Part shown: positions 34,820 through 42,627 of the stretch, in pieces
How positions within the stretch are numbered: the stretch's first letter is position 1
How the letters are laid out: every line of letters starts with the position of its first letter
The notes under the pieces: model-generated
Databases searched by the model: none
Seen by the model: the letters and a program-made list of their open reading frames with translations, nothing else
Told to the model about the DNA's origin: nothing
Source of the DNA: Lachnoclostridium sp. UBA5725
GTDB taxonomy: Bacteria; Bacillota; Clostridia; Lachnospirales; Lachnospiraceae
Reading direction: 5' to 3'
Assembly (NCBI GenBank): GCA_002419585.1
Contig: DIGJ01000037.1
Span: 1 to 64,000 of the forward strand
DNA: 64,000 nucleotides
Position numbers and translations under genes: made by a program

Positions 34820-34884
34820 TTATTCATTTTACTCCTCTCCTATTCGAACCTATATCACCATTATATGGAGGTCCTTTGGCTTAT

Positions 34885-34918
34885 AGAAGTGACTTTTTCC
34901 CCTTAAAAAGTCACTTCT
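34885..34918. terminator. Hairpin between regulator and SLH gene
   Basis: Perfect 14-bp arms AGAAGTGACTTTTT and AAAAAGTCACTTCT around a 6-base loop. On the plus strand TTTTC follows the hairpin; on the minus strand it lies just after the regulator stop and before the SLH-protein gene, so it may limit read-through from the regulator. Confidence 0.6.
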
Positions 34919-34939
34919 TTTCAGGCAAATAGGAGTGTT

Positions 34940-36196
34940 TTAACGCCCCTTTACGTTGCGTTGGTTTACATAATCTTCTTGCATTACCTTTGTATAATAA
35001 GGCTCACGGGATTCACTGCCCATAACATACTGCATAAGCTCTCTTCTATTCGTTATAAACAGCTTTTCATAAATCTCTTGCATGATGTTCTTAAGCCTAC
35101 CAATGGAGATGGAAAACTGTTTTGCAATTACTGCATAGGGGACACGACTTGCCACAAGCAAAGCAATATGATATTCCCTAAGGGATAAAATCTTTGTAAG
35201 GTTTTCCTTCGTAAACTGGTTATGAAAAGCAATCCAGTTTTCCCCTGTCCGTTTCCATTGGCTGATTATACTGTTGTAATTGCTTGGAAAGCTTTCCATA
35301 ACGCACTGTTCCACCAGTCCTCCAAGCAAAACAATCTGCTCTGCAAATGGCGTAACAAAGCCATGGGGCAGAGCAATGTTCATTGCATCCAGCAGCCACT
35401 TCTTTGCCTCGTCCTTACGTCCAAGATGATAAGCAGCAACAGCATATGTTATTCTTAGATATAAATCCGTCTGTGTAATATCCTCGCCCGATGTACTAAA
35501 TGCTAGTGCAGTCTGTGCACTAATCAGCATGGACTCAAATCTACCCATGCATTGGAAATATCTGGCACGTAAATAAAAAGCATTTATTCTCACCTGTAGG
35601 GGAAGCTGACTAAAGTCTCCCTCTTTCACCCAATCTGGAACCATATTGGGAGCAAGCACACTTACGGCCACGGTAGCAATTGTCAGTTCTGCGAATAAGG
35701 TTAGCAAGCTATCATGGTAGGTATTCACAGATTTTCTTAGAAAAGAATCAATCCTATTATATGTCTGGTAATCTCCCAAGCTTATAGCTGCACAAATGGC
35801 TATAGGACAGGCCCGCATCCTAGCCACATCGTCTCCTTCTGTTTCATTATAGCATTGTAAGGTTTGTTGAAAGTTTCCTCGCAGATAGGCCAATTCCCCT
35901 TCATATTGCAGTTGAAGCCGTCTCTCTTTCAAGATATCCAAAATTGCATCGGGATTCTTACACGGCATTGGAATTGTGGTAGAAGCCAACACATAATTCA
36001 GATCGAAGCTTAAGGATGTTGGATGCCTTCGCTTCTCCCTGCGAATATCAATAGGCTTCTTCGCATCACTGGGAATCATCCATGCTCTTCCATACTTTTT
36101 TGCATTCGGTACCCTTTGATTTGCCAAGCATCGTTGAACCTGCCTCAGTGAAACTCCCCACTTTTTTGAAGCCTCTATCGCTGTTATGTATTCCAT
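34940..36196 (-). CDS. LuxR-type transcriptional regulator with N-terminal excisionase-like HTH
   Basis: 418 aa. The first 50 residues (AIEASKKWGVSLRQVQRCLANQRVPNAKKYGRAWMIP) look like a MerR/excisionase winged helix used for DNA binding. The middle (about 80-330) is helical and TPR-like. The C terminus (about 345-400) resembles a LuxR HTH: SLREYHIALLVASRVPYAVIAKQFSISIGRLKNIMQEIYEKL. Two DNA-binding ends with a TPR centre resemble clostridial MalT-like regulators. It points to the neighbouring SLH and surface genes as possible targets, which is inference from position. Confidence 0.75.
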   Translation of the reverse strand: MEYITAIEASKKWGVSLRQVQRCLANQRVPNAKKYGRAWMIPSDAKKPIDIRREKRRHPTSLSFDLNYVLASTTIPMPCKNPDAILDILKERRLQLQYEGELAYLRGNFQQTLQCYNETEGDDVARMRACPIAICAAISLGDYQTYNRIDSFLRKSVNTYHDSLLTLFAELTIATVAVSVLAPNMVPDWVKEGDFSQLPLQVRINAFYLRARYFQCMGRFESMLISAQTALAFSTSGEDITQTDLYLRITYAVAAYHLGRKDEAKKWLLDAMNIALPHGFVTPFAEQIVLLGGLVEQCVMESFPSNYNSIISQWKRTGENWIAFHNQFTKENLTKILSLREYHIALLVASRVPYAVIAKQFSISIGRLKNIMQEIYEKLFITNRRELMQYVMGSESREPYYTKVMQEDYVNQRNVKGR

Positions 36197-36353
36197 TCTG
36201 AAATAGTTCCTTCTTTCATAATCTGATGACTATATTATAGTCGTTTATACGACATTCTTCAATCACACTTCCTAAACATAAATATCCTCTCTTTTTTCAA
36301 TCGTCAATTTATTTTTTTGCACAGAAAAGGAGCTACGCACTAATTAGTGATAT

Positions 36354-36410
36354 GCTCCCTTCTAGGTAGACAAGTGAAATAATAAAATCACTTGATGCTT
36401 AGAAGGGAGC
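36354..36410 (+). promoter_or_regulatory. Hairpin hiding the IS orfA ribosome binding site
   Basis: GCTCCCTTCTA (36354-36364) pairs with TAGAAGGGAGC (36400-36410), and inside it CAAGTGA pairs with TCACTTG. The downstream arm contains the AAGGGAG ribosome binding site, 8 bases before the orfA ATG at 36418. Transcripts entering from outside would fold this hairpin and be poorly translated, a known protection in insertion sequences. Confidence 0.7.
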
Positions 36411-36417
36411 ATTTTTC

Positions 36418-37098
36418 ATGTCTAGAAAAAAGATCTCACCATCAGAAAAACTTCAAGCTGTACAGGAATATTTAACTGGCAAAGGGAGTATGGAAGCAAT
36501 TGCAGCAAAATATGGGATAACATACACACCATTTCGAAAATGGCTTGCGAAGTATGAATCATTCAGTTCCAATGCATTTATTCGAACAGGACATAATGCA
36601 TCATACTCCTCTACATTCAAAATGAACGTTGTTAATGACTACTTGAGTGGAAAAGGTTCTTATCGAGAACTGGCAATAAAATACAAGATAGCTAATCCAG
36701 ATAATGTTAGATGTTGGGTTATGAAGTATAATGGTCATGAGGAGCTAAGAGCTTCTGGAACAGGAGGATATTCCATCATGACCAAAGGACGAAAAACAAC
36801 ATTTGATGATCGTGTCGAAATCGTACAGTATTGTATAGCACATGAACATAATTATGCTGAAACAGCCGAGAAATATCAGGTATCTTATCAACAAGCACGT
36901 AATTATACCGTTAAATATGAATCAGACGGAGTTGAAGCTTTAAAGGATAATCGTGGGAAAAGAAAACTTGAAGACCAAATGACTGAATTAGAACGTCTCC
37001 GTGCTGAAAACAAGATTTTAAGAGCTGAAAAAGAACGAGCTGAAATGGAGGCATCATTCTTAAAAAAACTCAAGGAAATAGAGAGGAGGCGGGGCTAA
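36418..37098 (+). CDS. IS3-family transposase OrfA
   Basis: 226 aa DNA-binding subunit with three helix-turn-helix units (near residues 10-45, 60-100 and 130-165: SMEAIAAKYGITYTPFRKWLAKYE and NYAETAEKYQVSYQQARNYTVKYE) followed by a leucine-zipper-like coiled coil (about 188-222). The length is greater than most IS3 OrfA proteins but fits the IS150 group. It ends after the A7 slippery run, and a -1 shift there continues into orfB. Confidence 0.9.
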   Translation: MSRKKISPSEKLQAVQEYLTGKGSMEAIAAKYGITYTPFRKWLAKYESFSSNAFIRTGHNASYSSTFKMNVVNDYLSGKGSYRELAIKYKIANPDNVRCWVMKYNGHEELRASGTGGYSIMTKGRKTTFDDRVEIVQYCIAHEHNYAETAEKYQVSYQQARNYTVKYESDGVEALKDNRGKRKLEDQMTELERLRAENKILRAEKERAEMEASFLKKLKEIERRRG

Positions 37099-37997
37099 GC
37101 CTGGTCCGGCATGAATACATATATCAGGCAATCAAAGAGGAAAATGAAGAACACAATTATTCAATCAGTCCATTGTGCAAATTGGGCGAAATTTCCAGAG
37201 CTGCATACTATAAATGGTTACACAGGGGAATTCCTAAAAGTGAGACAGAAAACAAGCGTATTGCAGATATCATGGAAAAGATTCATAAGGAATCTCCAGA
37301 CAAAGGATACCGCAGGATCAGAGATGATCTTGAACGGTATCATGACACAAAAGTAAATGATAAACGTGTATTACGCATTTGTCGCAACCGAGATATCAAA
37401 TCGACGATTAAGTACTCTAATAATGGATGCACAAGGCAGTCCACCAATCCGCAATACATAGCTGAAAATACGCTAAACCGTGAATTCAAAGCAGATGCAC
37501 CAAACGAGAAGTGGCTTACAGATGTAACTGAATTCCACTATTACATAGGAATTGAAAAACACAAGGTCTATTTAAGTGCCATACTTGATTTGTACGACAG
37601 ACGAATTGTATCGTATATCATCCATGATCGTAACAATAATGCATTGGTTTTTGATACATTTGATACTGCTGTAAAGAACAACCCCGATGCTCATCCTCTC
37701 TTTCATTCCGACAGGGGATTTCAATATACCAACAGAACATTTCACGCCAAGCTAGAAGCTGCTGGAATGACTCAAAGCATGTCTAGAGTAGCTAAATGTA
37801 TTGACAACGGACCAATGGAAGGTTTCTGGGGAATCATCAAAAGAGAACGGTATTACGGTAAAAAATTTACCAGCAGGAAATCTATTGTTGAAATGATAGA
37901 GAATTATATTGAGTATTATAACAATAGACGATTACAAAGAAATCTTGGTGTCTTAACACCAATGGAGAAACATGAAATTTATATACAAGCAGCATAA
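37068..37997 (+). CDS. IS3-family transposase OrfB (via -1 frameshift as OrfAB)
   Basis: The -1 frame is open from the slippery A_AAA_AAA (37062-37068) through to 37997, so ribosomal frameshifting would yield one OrfAB protein. A first internal ATG is at 37173. Catalytic DDE residues: Asp in WLTDVTEFHY, Asp in LFHSDRGFQY and Glu in PMEGFWGIIKRE; the order, spacing and the ILDLYDRRIVSY motif match the rve/IS3 integrase core. The frame is intact, so the element may be active. Confidence 0.9.
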   Translation, partial: TQGNREEAGLSLVRHEYIYQAIKEENEEHNYSISPLCKLGEISRAAYYKWLHRGIPKSETENKRIADIMEKIHKESPDKGYRRIRDDLERYHDTKVNDKRVLRICRNRDIKSTIKYSNNGCTRQSTNPQYIAENTLNREFKADAPNEKWLTDVTEFHYYIGIEKHKVYLSAILDLYDRRIVSYIIHDRNNNALVFDTFDTAVKNNPDAHPLFHSDRGFQYTNRTFHAKLEAAGMTQSMSRVAKCIDNGPMEGFWGIIKRERYYGKKFTSRKSIVEMIENYIEYYNNRRLQRNLGVLTPMEKHEIYIQAA

Positions 37998-38103
37998 AAA
38001 ATCCAGCAGGTGTTGTCCTGCTGGATGAAAAAGTTTATATTTTTTCAATTGTCTACTTGACGGGGAGCGGTTCATTTTGGCATAGCCCCTTATTTTGTTT
38101 AAA

Positions 38104-38928
38104 TTAGTAATTATCTAAGAAGTGGTGGGTAACACCATCTTCTTTATACGCAATTATTGTTTTTAAATTTACATTTTCCACACTTCGAAAAATATTCATT
38201 GCGATATTGGAATCGACCTGCTCTAACTGTTTTACAAGATTTTTCATTTCCTGGCGTTTGGAATTACTAGAGCCATCCTCAAGAATTTCTATGTTTTCTG
38301 TCATTCGACATGCACAACGGATGAATTTAAGCTCATTATAATTACACCAATCAATAATGTCAACTTCGCGAATTAAATACATCGGACGGATTAATTGCAT
38401 ACCCTCAAAATTCGTGCTATGAAGTTTTGGCATCATCGTCTGAACCTGAGCTCCATATAGCATTCCCATTAAAATAGTCTCCACTACATCATCAAAATGA
38501 TGTCCTAGTGCAATTTTGTTGCATCCCAAATCTTGTGCATTTTTGTATAAATGACCTCGTCTCATTCTAGCACACAAGTAACATGGTGACCCATCCACTT
38601 CGGATACGATTCCGAAGATATCGCTATCAAAGATCTTAATTGGAATATTCATAATCGCAGCGTTGTCTATAATACGCTGTCTGTTGCTCTCATTATAACC
38701 AGGATCCATTACGATAAATTCAAGATCAAAATGCATTTTTCCATGTTTTTGAATTTCTTGTAATAGTTTAGCAAGCAGCATAGAATCCTTCCCACCGGAA
38801 ATGCACACTGCAATCTTGTCCCCTTCTTGTATCATATCATAATCATTAATTCCACGCGTAAACTTTCGCCAGATCGGCTTTCTAAATTTCTTAATAATAC
38901 TTCGTTCTATTTGTTCATAACGTTCCAT
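38104..38928 (-). CDS. TtcA-like tRNA 2-thiocytidine synthetase family protein
   Basis: A 274 aa PP-loop ATPase. The ATP-pyrophosphatase motif is SGGKDSMLL (about residues 44-52); the cysteine pair CYLCARMRRG (about 117-126) and HHFDDVVETIL are TtcA/TilS-family features, and a further CAC motif near 207 may complete an iron-sulfur site. TtcA thiolates C32 of certain tRNAs; a broader adenine-nucleotide alpha-hydrolase role cannot be excluded. It faces the IS right end and starts the next core block. Confidence 0.82.
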   Translation of the reverse strand: MERYEQIERSIIKKFRKPIWRKFTRGINDYDMIQEGDKIAVCISGGKDSMLLAKLLQEIQKHGKMHFDLEFIVMDPGYNESNRQRIIDNAAIMNIPIKIFDSDIFGIVSEVDGSPCYLCARMRRGHLYKNAQDLGCNKIALGHHFDDVVETILMGMLYGAQVQTMMPKLHSTNFEGMQLIRPMYLIREVDIIDWCNYNELKFIRCACRMTENIEILEDGSSNSKRQEMKNLVKQLEQVDSNIAMNIFRSVENVNLKTIIAYKEDGVTHHFLDNY

Positions 38929-39022
38929 CTTTTGCTCCTATTTCAATCACTCCATCTATCCAATAACGCATTTCAGTTTATCGTCTAATTCATCGTTTGT
39001 CAATTTGATTTTATAAAAGAAG

Positions 39023-39084
39023 GAGAGCTACAATATCTTATGGCTTGTTTTCATCAATTCATTCCATAAGATATTATAGCTCTC
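39023..39084 (-). terminator. Long-stem terminator after the isocitrate/isopropylmalate dehydrogenase gene
   Basis: A 21-bp stem with one mismatch: GAGAGCTACAATATCTTATGG (39023-39043) and its partner (39064-39084) around a 20-base loop. On the minus strand TTCTTTTATAAAA follows, fitting an intrinsic terminator for the gene ending at 39124. Confidence 0.8.
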
Positions 39085-39123
39085 ATTATATTTGTCAATT
39101 TGTTCTAATTGTTTTCATCTCTT

Positions 39124-40287
39124 TTATAAGCGATTGATTGTTTCCATTAGATAATCAGCAAATCCTGCTCCTGTTGCTCCGTCAGCACGTCCCGTCATCA
39201 CAAGCTTCTTCTCTGTAATGGTACAAATATCCAGTGCTTTGTAAAGTTTTTCCGATTGTTCAATATATCCTATATGAGAAAGAAGCATCGCTCCTGCACG
39301 AATTACGCTGCAAGGATCCGCATAGATATCTCTTCCTTCTTGTACCATTCGAGGAGCAGAACCATGTATCGCTTCAAACATAGAATATTTCTTACCAATG
39401 TTTGCACTTCCTGCTGTACCAACTCCCCCCTGAAGTTCTGCCGCTTCATCTGTAATGATATCTCCATAAAGGTTTGGCAATACCATAACTTGAAAGTCTT
39501 TTCTTCTCTTTTCATCTACTAATTTTGCAGTCATAATATCAATATACCAATCATCTGCTGTAATATCTGGATAGTCTTTTGCAATGCGGTAGAAATTATC
39601 AAGAAATTTACCATCCGTTGTCTTAATAATATTTGCTTTTGTAACAGCGGTTACTCTCGTCTTTCCATTTACTTTTGCAAATTCAAACGCTGCACGGATA
39701 ATTCGATCGCATCCTTGCGTTGTTGCTATGGTAAAGTCAATACCTAAATCTTCGGTAACATTCACTCCTTCTTTACCTGCAGCATAACCACCTTCTGTAT
39801 TTTCACGATAGAACGTCCAGTCAATTCCTTGTTCTGGAATTCGAACTGGTCTTACATTCGCAAATAAATCAAGCTCTTTTCTCATTGCTACATTCGCAGA
39901 TTCTACGTTTGGCCACTCATCACCTTTTCTAGGTGTCGTGGTAGGTCCTTTTAATATCACATCACATTCTTTTAGTTCTTTTAACACTTCATCTGGAATT
40001 GCTTTCATTTCCTGCGCTCTTTTCTCAATCGTCAAGCCCTCAATGACACGAAATTCAACTTTCCCTTCTTTTACTTCTTTATCCAATAAATATTCCAACA
40101 CACGTTGTGCCTGTCCAGTAATTGCAGGTCCAATGCCATCTCCACCACAAACACCTACTACTATTTTTTCAAGGCTCTTATAATCAACGAAATCCCCCTG
40201 TGCTTTCATATCTTCTACTCTTAACAACTGTTTTTCAAGAAGCTTGCCAAATTGTTCTTTTGCAGCTTCAATTTGTTCTTTATACAT
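39124..40287 (-). CDS. Isocitrate/isopropylmalate family dehydrogenase
   Basis: A 387 aa NAD-dependent beta-decarboxylating dehydrogenase. Domain landmarks: VGVCGGDGIGP near residue 42, KGPTTTPRKGDEWPNVESANVAMRKELDLFANVRPV (substrate loop), YRENTEGGYAAG, TKANIIKTTDGKF and GTAGSANIGKKYSMFEAIHGSAP. The T-K-x-N and E-N-T-E segments lean toward isocitrate rather than isopropylmalate. The start at 40287 follows GGAGG by seven bases. A separate promoter lies upstream. Substrate must be tested; no leuC or leuD is nearby. Confidence 0.82.
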   Translation of the reverse strand: MYKEQIEAAKEQFGKLLEKQLLRVEDMKAQGDFVDYKSLEKIVVGVCGGDGIGPAITGQAQRVLEYLLDKEVKEGKVEFRVIEGLTIEKRAQEMKAIPDEVLKELKECDVILKGPTTTPRKGDEWPNVESANVAMRKELDLFANVRPVRIPEQGIDWTFYRENTEGGYAAGKEGVNVTEDLGIDFTIATTQGCDRIIRAAFEFAKVNGKTRVTAVTKANIIKTTDGKFLDNFYRIAKDYPDITADDWYIDIMTAKLVDEKRRKDFQVMVLPNLYGDIITDEAAELQGGVGTAGSANIGKKYSMFEAIHGSAPRMVQEGRDIYADPCSVIRAGAMLLSHIGYIEQSEKLYKALDICTITEKKLVMTGRADGATGAGFADYLMETINRL

Positions 40288-40327
40288 TACATTTCCTCCT
40301 ATCATGATTATCGACTATTTGTCTTAT

Positions 40328-40355
40328 TTTATAGCATACTATAAGTAATTGTCAA
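40328..40355 (-). promoter_or_regulatory. Promoter of the isocitrate/isopropylmalate dehydrogenase gene
   Basis: Minus strand -35 TTGACA (40350-40355), a 16-base spacer and -10 TATAAA (40328-40333) lie 41 bases before the start codon. Confidence 0.65.
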
Positions 40356-40435
40356 CAGAAATACTTTCCTATTTTAACGTATTATATCGATAACATTTTA
40401 GAGTAAATTTATACATTTGTTTCTTTTGCAATAAA

Positions 40436-40476
40436 ATAGGAGCAGAATTTATCTTACTGATAAACTCTGCTCCTAT
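40436..40476 (-). terminator. Intrinsic terminator downstream of the 41-kb gene
   Basis: An 18-bp stem (ATAGGAGCAGAATTTATC and its near-perfect partner) around a 5-base loop; on the minus strand TTTTATTG follows. It is placed to end the long noncoding tail of the transcript from 42.2 kb leftwards. Confidence 0.78.
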
Positions 40477-40660
40477 ATAACTATTTCTTGACTCATTTAC
40501 TATTTATAGACTTAAATTTTCTGGTGGTCTATACCTACCTTTCTTTCATATTTCATATCTAAGTACTTTTATTGCTTTTCTTATAACAATTTTATTACCT
40601 TTTTCTTTTATATATTCTATTTTTTAAAACTTTGTATTTCTTATAACTTTTCTATTTTAA

Positions 40661-40690
40661 TTTCTATTTCTATTTCTATTTCTATTTCTA
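40661..40690. repeat. Hexamer tandem repeat (TTTCTA)5
   Basis: Five perfect copies of TTTCTA in a row in a noncoding, pyrimidine-rich stretch. Such arrays grow and shrink by replication slippage. Confidence 0.9.
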
Positions 40691-40725
40691 TAACAAATTT
40701 TACTTCTAAAAACTAATATATATCC

Positions 40726-40774
40726 TATTTCTTATTTCGTATTTCGTATTTCTTATTTCGAATTTCGTATTTCT
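40726..40774. repeat. Heptamer tandem repeat (TATTTCK)7
   Basis: Seven consecutive 7-base units, reading TATTTCT or TATTTCG, with one variant AATTTCG. It lies 35 bases from the hexamer array, in the same noncoding tail. Confidence 0.88.
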
Positions 40775-41067
40775 GGTGAATATCTACCTATGTCATTTCT
40801 TAAACCTATTACTTATTTTTCCTACATCTACAGTATTTCCTATACTTGCCTTGACGTTATTGGAAATCAATCATAAGCTTTAAGGAGATACATTTCTAAT
40901 AAGTACATTGGAATCAGCTCCTCTTCTATTTGATACCCTTATTATAAAGTGCTTGTTTTGTTTTGTCAATACTATTTTCTTGTTTTCATTATATAAACTG
41001 TGTGTATTTTAATTCATTGTATATTATCTGACTTTTCACTTCTTTTTGATTTATTTGGACATAATAT

Positions 41068-42171
41068 TTATTTTTTTATTCCCCGATAATAACTAGCATA
41101 ATCATTGGTAATTAATTTGTGATCCACCAACTGTTGTAGCAAATCGTCATACACTTGCTTCGATAAATGTTCCGTAGCCACATAAGTTAACAACTTCTTA
41201 ATGCGCTCTTTATATTCACTTGTAGTTATAACTCCATCTTTCCACAAAATATTTGCTTTATAAGCCGCTTTATAGTATTCACTATAAGCCCTGGAATTGG
41301 TAACCTCATCCTCAACAGCAAACTCTACTTCTACTATATCAAACAAATTCTTTGCAGAAGTACTTGTAATACGTATATCAGGTATTACGGTATATAGATT
41401 TTTATAGGCTCCTATCTTACCATGATAGCTTCCTTCTTTATAGATTGGCAAATATTCCAAAAAGAGCTTCGTAATAATACATGGCTCCATAAAATCCTGA
41501 TAATCACTTGCTGGTTTAGCCTCCACCATTTTTACATATCCAATCCCCTTGACTTTTGCAATCGGAATCTTTATAATTCGTGGTTCTTTCTCAATCAGAA
41601 GAAAATTTATATCTTTGCGATCTTTCCATAAATATGCTGGACACTGCCGGATGTGAAAGGTAGAACTCGAATCAATCATAACTTTTCGATGTTCTTTTTT
41701 TACCTTATATTTTATCATAAGCTTCTTAACGGATTTCGAATCATAATTCTTGAAAATAGGGGTTTTATCCTTCTCGTCTTCCTCTTTCTCTTCCTCTTTT
41801 ATATCCTGTCGTCTATTTTTGGATGATAACACTTCCATACCAAGTTCATCTACTAATTCATCGCCAGTTTTCTTGTCATATGTATTGAGTTTATCCAAAC
41901 TTAATTTTTCTGCTTTTTGCTTTATTTTTTGAACTTTTTTCTTTTCCAATGCTTGCTCACCATCTTTTACAATATCTTTAATTGAAACAGACTGAAAAAC
42001 AGCGACATCAATACCAATGGCAAGGAATGCCATAATTGCCATAGGTATTGACGCCCTGGTAATAGCCAAAATTGTAAACACCATTGCTAGGAAAAGCATT
42101 CCTAGCATACTCCACAAATATGATTTTGTTTTACTACTTCCATAAAGTAAACTATTTACAATCTTACGCAT
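41068..42171 (-). CDS. Membrane protein of unknown function with long cytosolic domain
   Basis: 367 aa: two hydrophobic segments close to the N terminus (about residues 18-38 and 42-60), then a highly charged Lys/Glu linker (about 70-150) and a folded-looking domain (about 155-300) with IPIAKVKGIGYV. The last 60 residues (DGVITTSEYKERIKKLLTYV) resemble a SHOCT-like short helical pair, though not certainly. It follows dut by only 5 bases in the same direction, so it is probably part of the nrdD-nrdG-dut run. No function can be assigned. Confidence 0.65.
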   Translation of the reverse strand: MRKIVNSLLYGSSKTKSYLWSMLGMLFLAMVFTILAITRASIPMAIMAFLAIGIDVAVFQSVSIKDIVKDGEQALEKKKVQKIKQKAEKLSLDKLNTYDKKTGDELVDELGMEVLSSKNRRQDIKEEEKEEDEKDKTPIFKNYDSKSVKKLMIKYKVKKEHRKVMIDSSSTFHIRQCPAYLWKDRKDINFLLIEKEPRIIKIPIAKVKGIGYVKMVEAKPASDYQDFMEPCIITKLFLEYLPIYKEGSYHGKIGAYKNLYTVIPDIRITSTSAKNLFDIVEVEFAVEDEVTNSRAYSEYYKAAYKANILWKDGVITTSEYKERIKKLLTYVATEHLSKQVYDDLLQQLVDHKLITNDYASYYRGIKK

Positions 42172-42176
42172 TTGTT

Positions 42177-42623
42177 TTATTTTCTCCCCGTTGATCCAAA
42201 TCCGCCTTCACCACGTTCCGTTTCTTGTAGCTCATCCACTTGTATATATTGCGCTGTTAAAAAAGGAGTAATGACCATTTGAGCAATTCGCTCACCAGGT
42301 TCTACTATAGCACTTACCTTCGAATGATTGTGTAGAGCTACCATAATTTCTCCACGATAATCGGAATCTACGACTCCCACCTTATTTGCCGGTGCCAGAC
42401 CTTTTTTTGAAGCAAGTCCACTTCTAGCATATACAAGACCAGCAAAACCAATCGGTACCTCCATTGCTACTCCTGTTTTTATAAATACCGTTTCCCCGGC
42501 TTCAATTGTTACTGTTTCATCTAAGCAGGCGTAAAGATCTGCACCCGCTGCATATTCACTTCCATAAGTTGGTATAATTGCCTTGTCATCTAATTTTTTT
42601 ATATTAACTTGCGCTTTTTGCAT
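42177..42623 (-). CDS. dut: Deoxyuridine 5'-triphosphate nucleotidohydrolase (dUTPase)
   Basis: Converts dUTP to dUMP and pyrophosphate, keeping uracil out of DNA and feeding dTMP synthesis. At 148 aa it carries all five trimeric dUTPase motifs: AAGADLYA, ARSGLASKKGL, GVVDSDYRGEI (with the catalytic Asp), ERIAQMVI and GEGGFGSTG. It begins 4 bases after nrdG, so supply and clean-up of deoxynucleotides are coexpressed. Confidence 0.95.
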   Translation of the reverse strand: MQKAQVNIKKLDDKAIIPTYGSEYAAGADLYACLDETVTIEAGETVFIKTGVAMEVPIGFAGLVYARSGLASKKGLAPANKVGVVDSDYRGEIMVALHNHSKVSAIVEPGERIAQMVITPFLTAQYIQVDELQETERGEGGFGSTGRK

Positions 42624-42627
42624 TTGT

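Larger units (their letters stand above)
36354..38068 (+). mobile_element. IS3-family insertion sequence (IS150-like), complete
   Basis: About 1.7 kb with imperfect terminal inverted repeats: GCTCCCTTCTAGGTAGACAA at the left (36354) and its match GCTCCCCGTCAAGTAGACAA read inward from 38068. It contains two overlapping frames, a slippery A7 at 37062-37068 and an intact DDE transposase. A hairpin sequesters the orfA ribosome binding site. No unambiguous direct repeat could be found at the ends, so the exact boundaries may be off by a few bases. It lies between the surface regulator and the TtcA-like gene, marking the right edge of the island. Confidence 0.87.
40477..41067. other. Noncoding AT-rich tail with simple repeats
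   Basis: About 590 bases without a gene between the 367 aa unknown and the terminator at 40436. The plus strand is extremely rich in T and C, with the two tandem repeat arrays listed separately. It could be a long 3' untranslated region or slippage-generated spacer. Nothing else was seen. Confidence 0.6.

Noticed and set aside
34885..34918. Possible riboswitch upstream of the SLH-protein gene
   Set aside because: Only a simple perfect hairpin is present; no conserved aptamer-like core was seen.
37111..37356. Separate 81-codon plus-strand frame between orfA and orfB
   Set aside because: It is out of frame with the transposase and lies inside the sequence that encodes the OrfB N terminus.
40726..40774. 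Regular repeats that look like a tiny CRISPR array
   Set aside because: Units of 7 bases are directly joined with no spacers; this is a simple tandem repeat. No cas genes are in the window.
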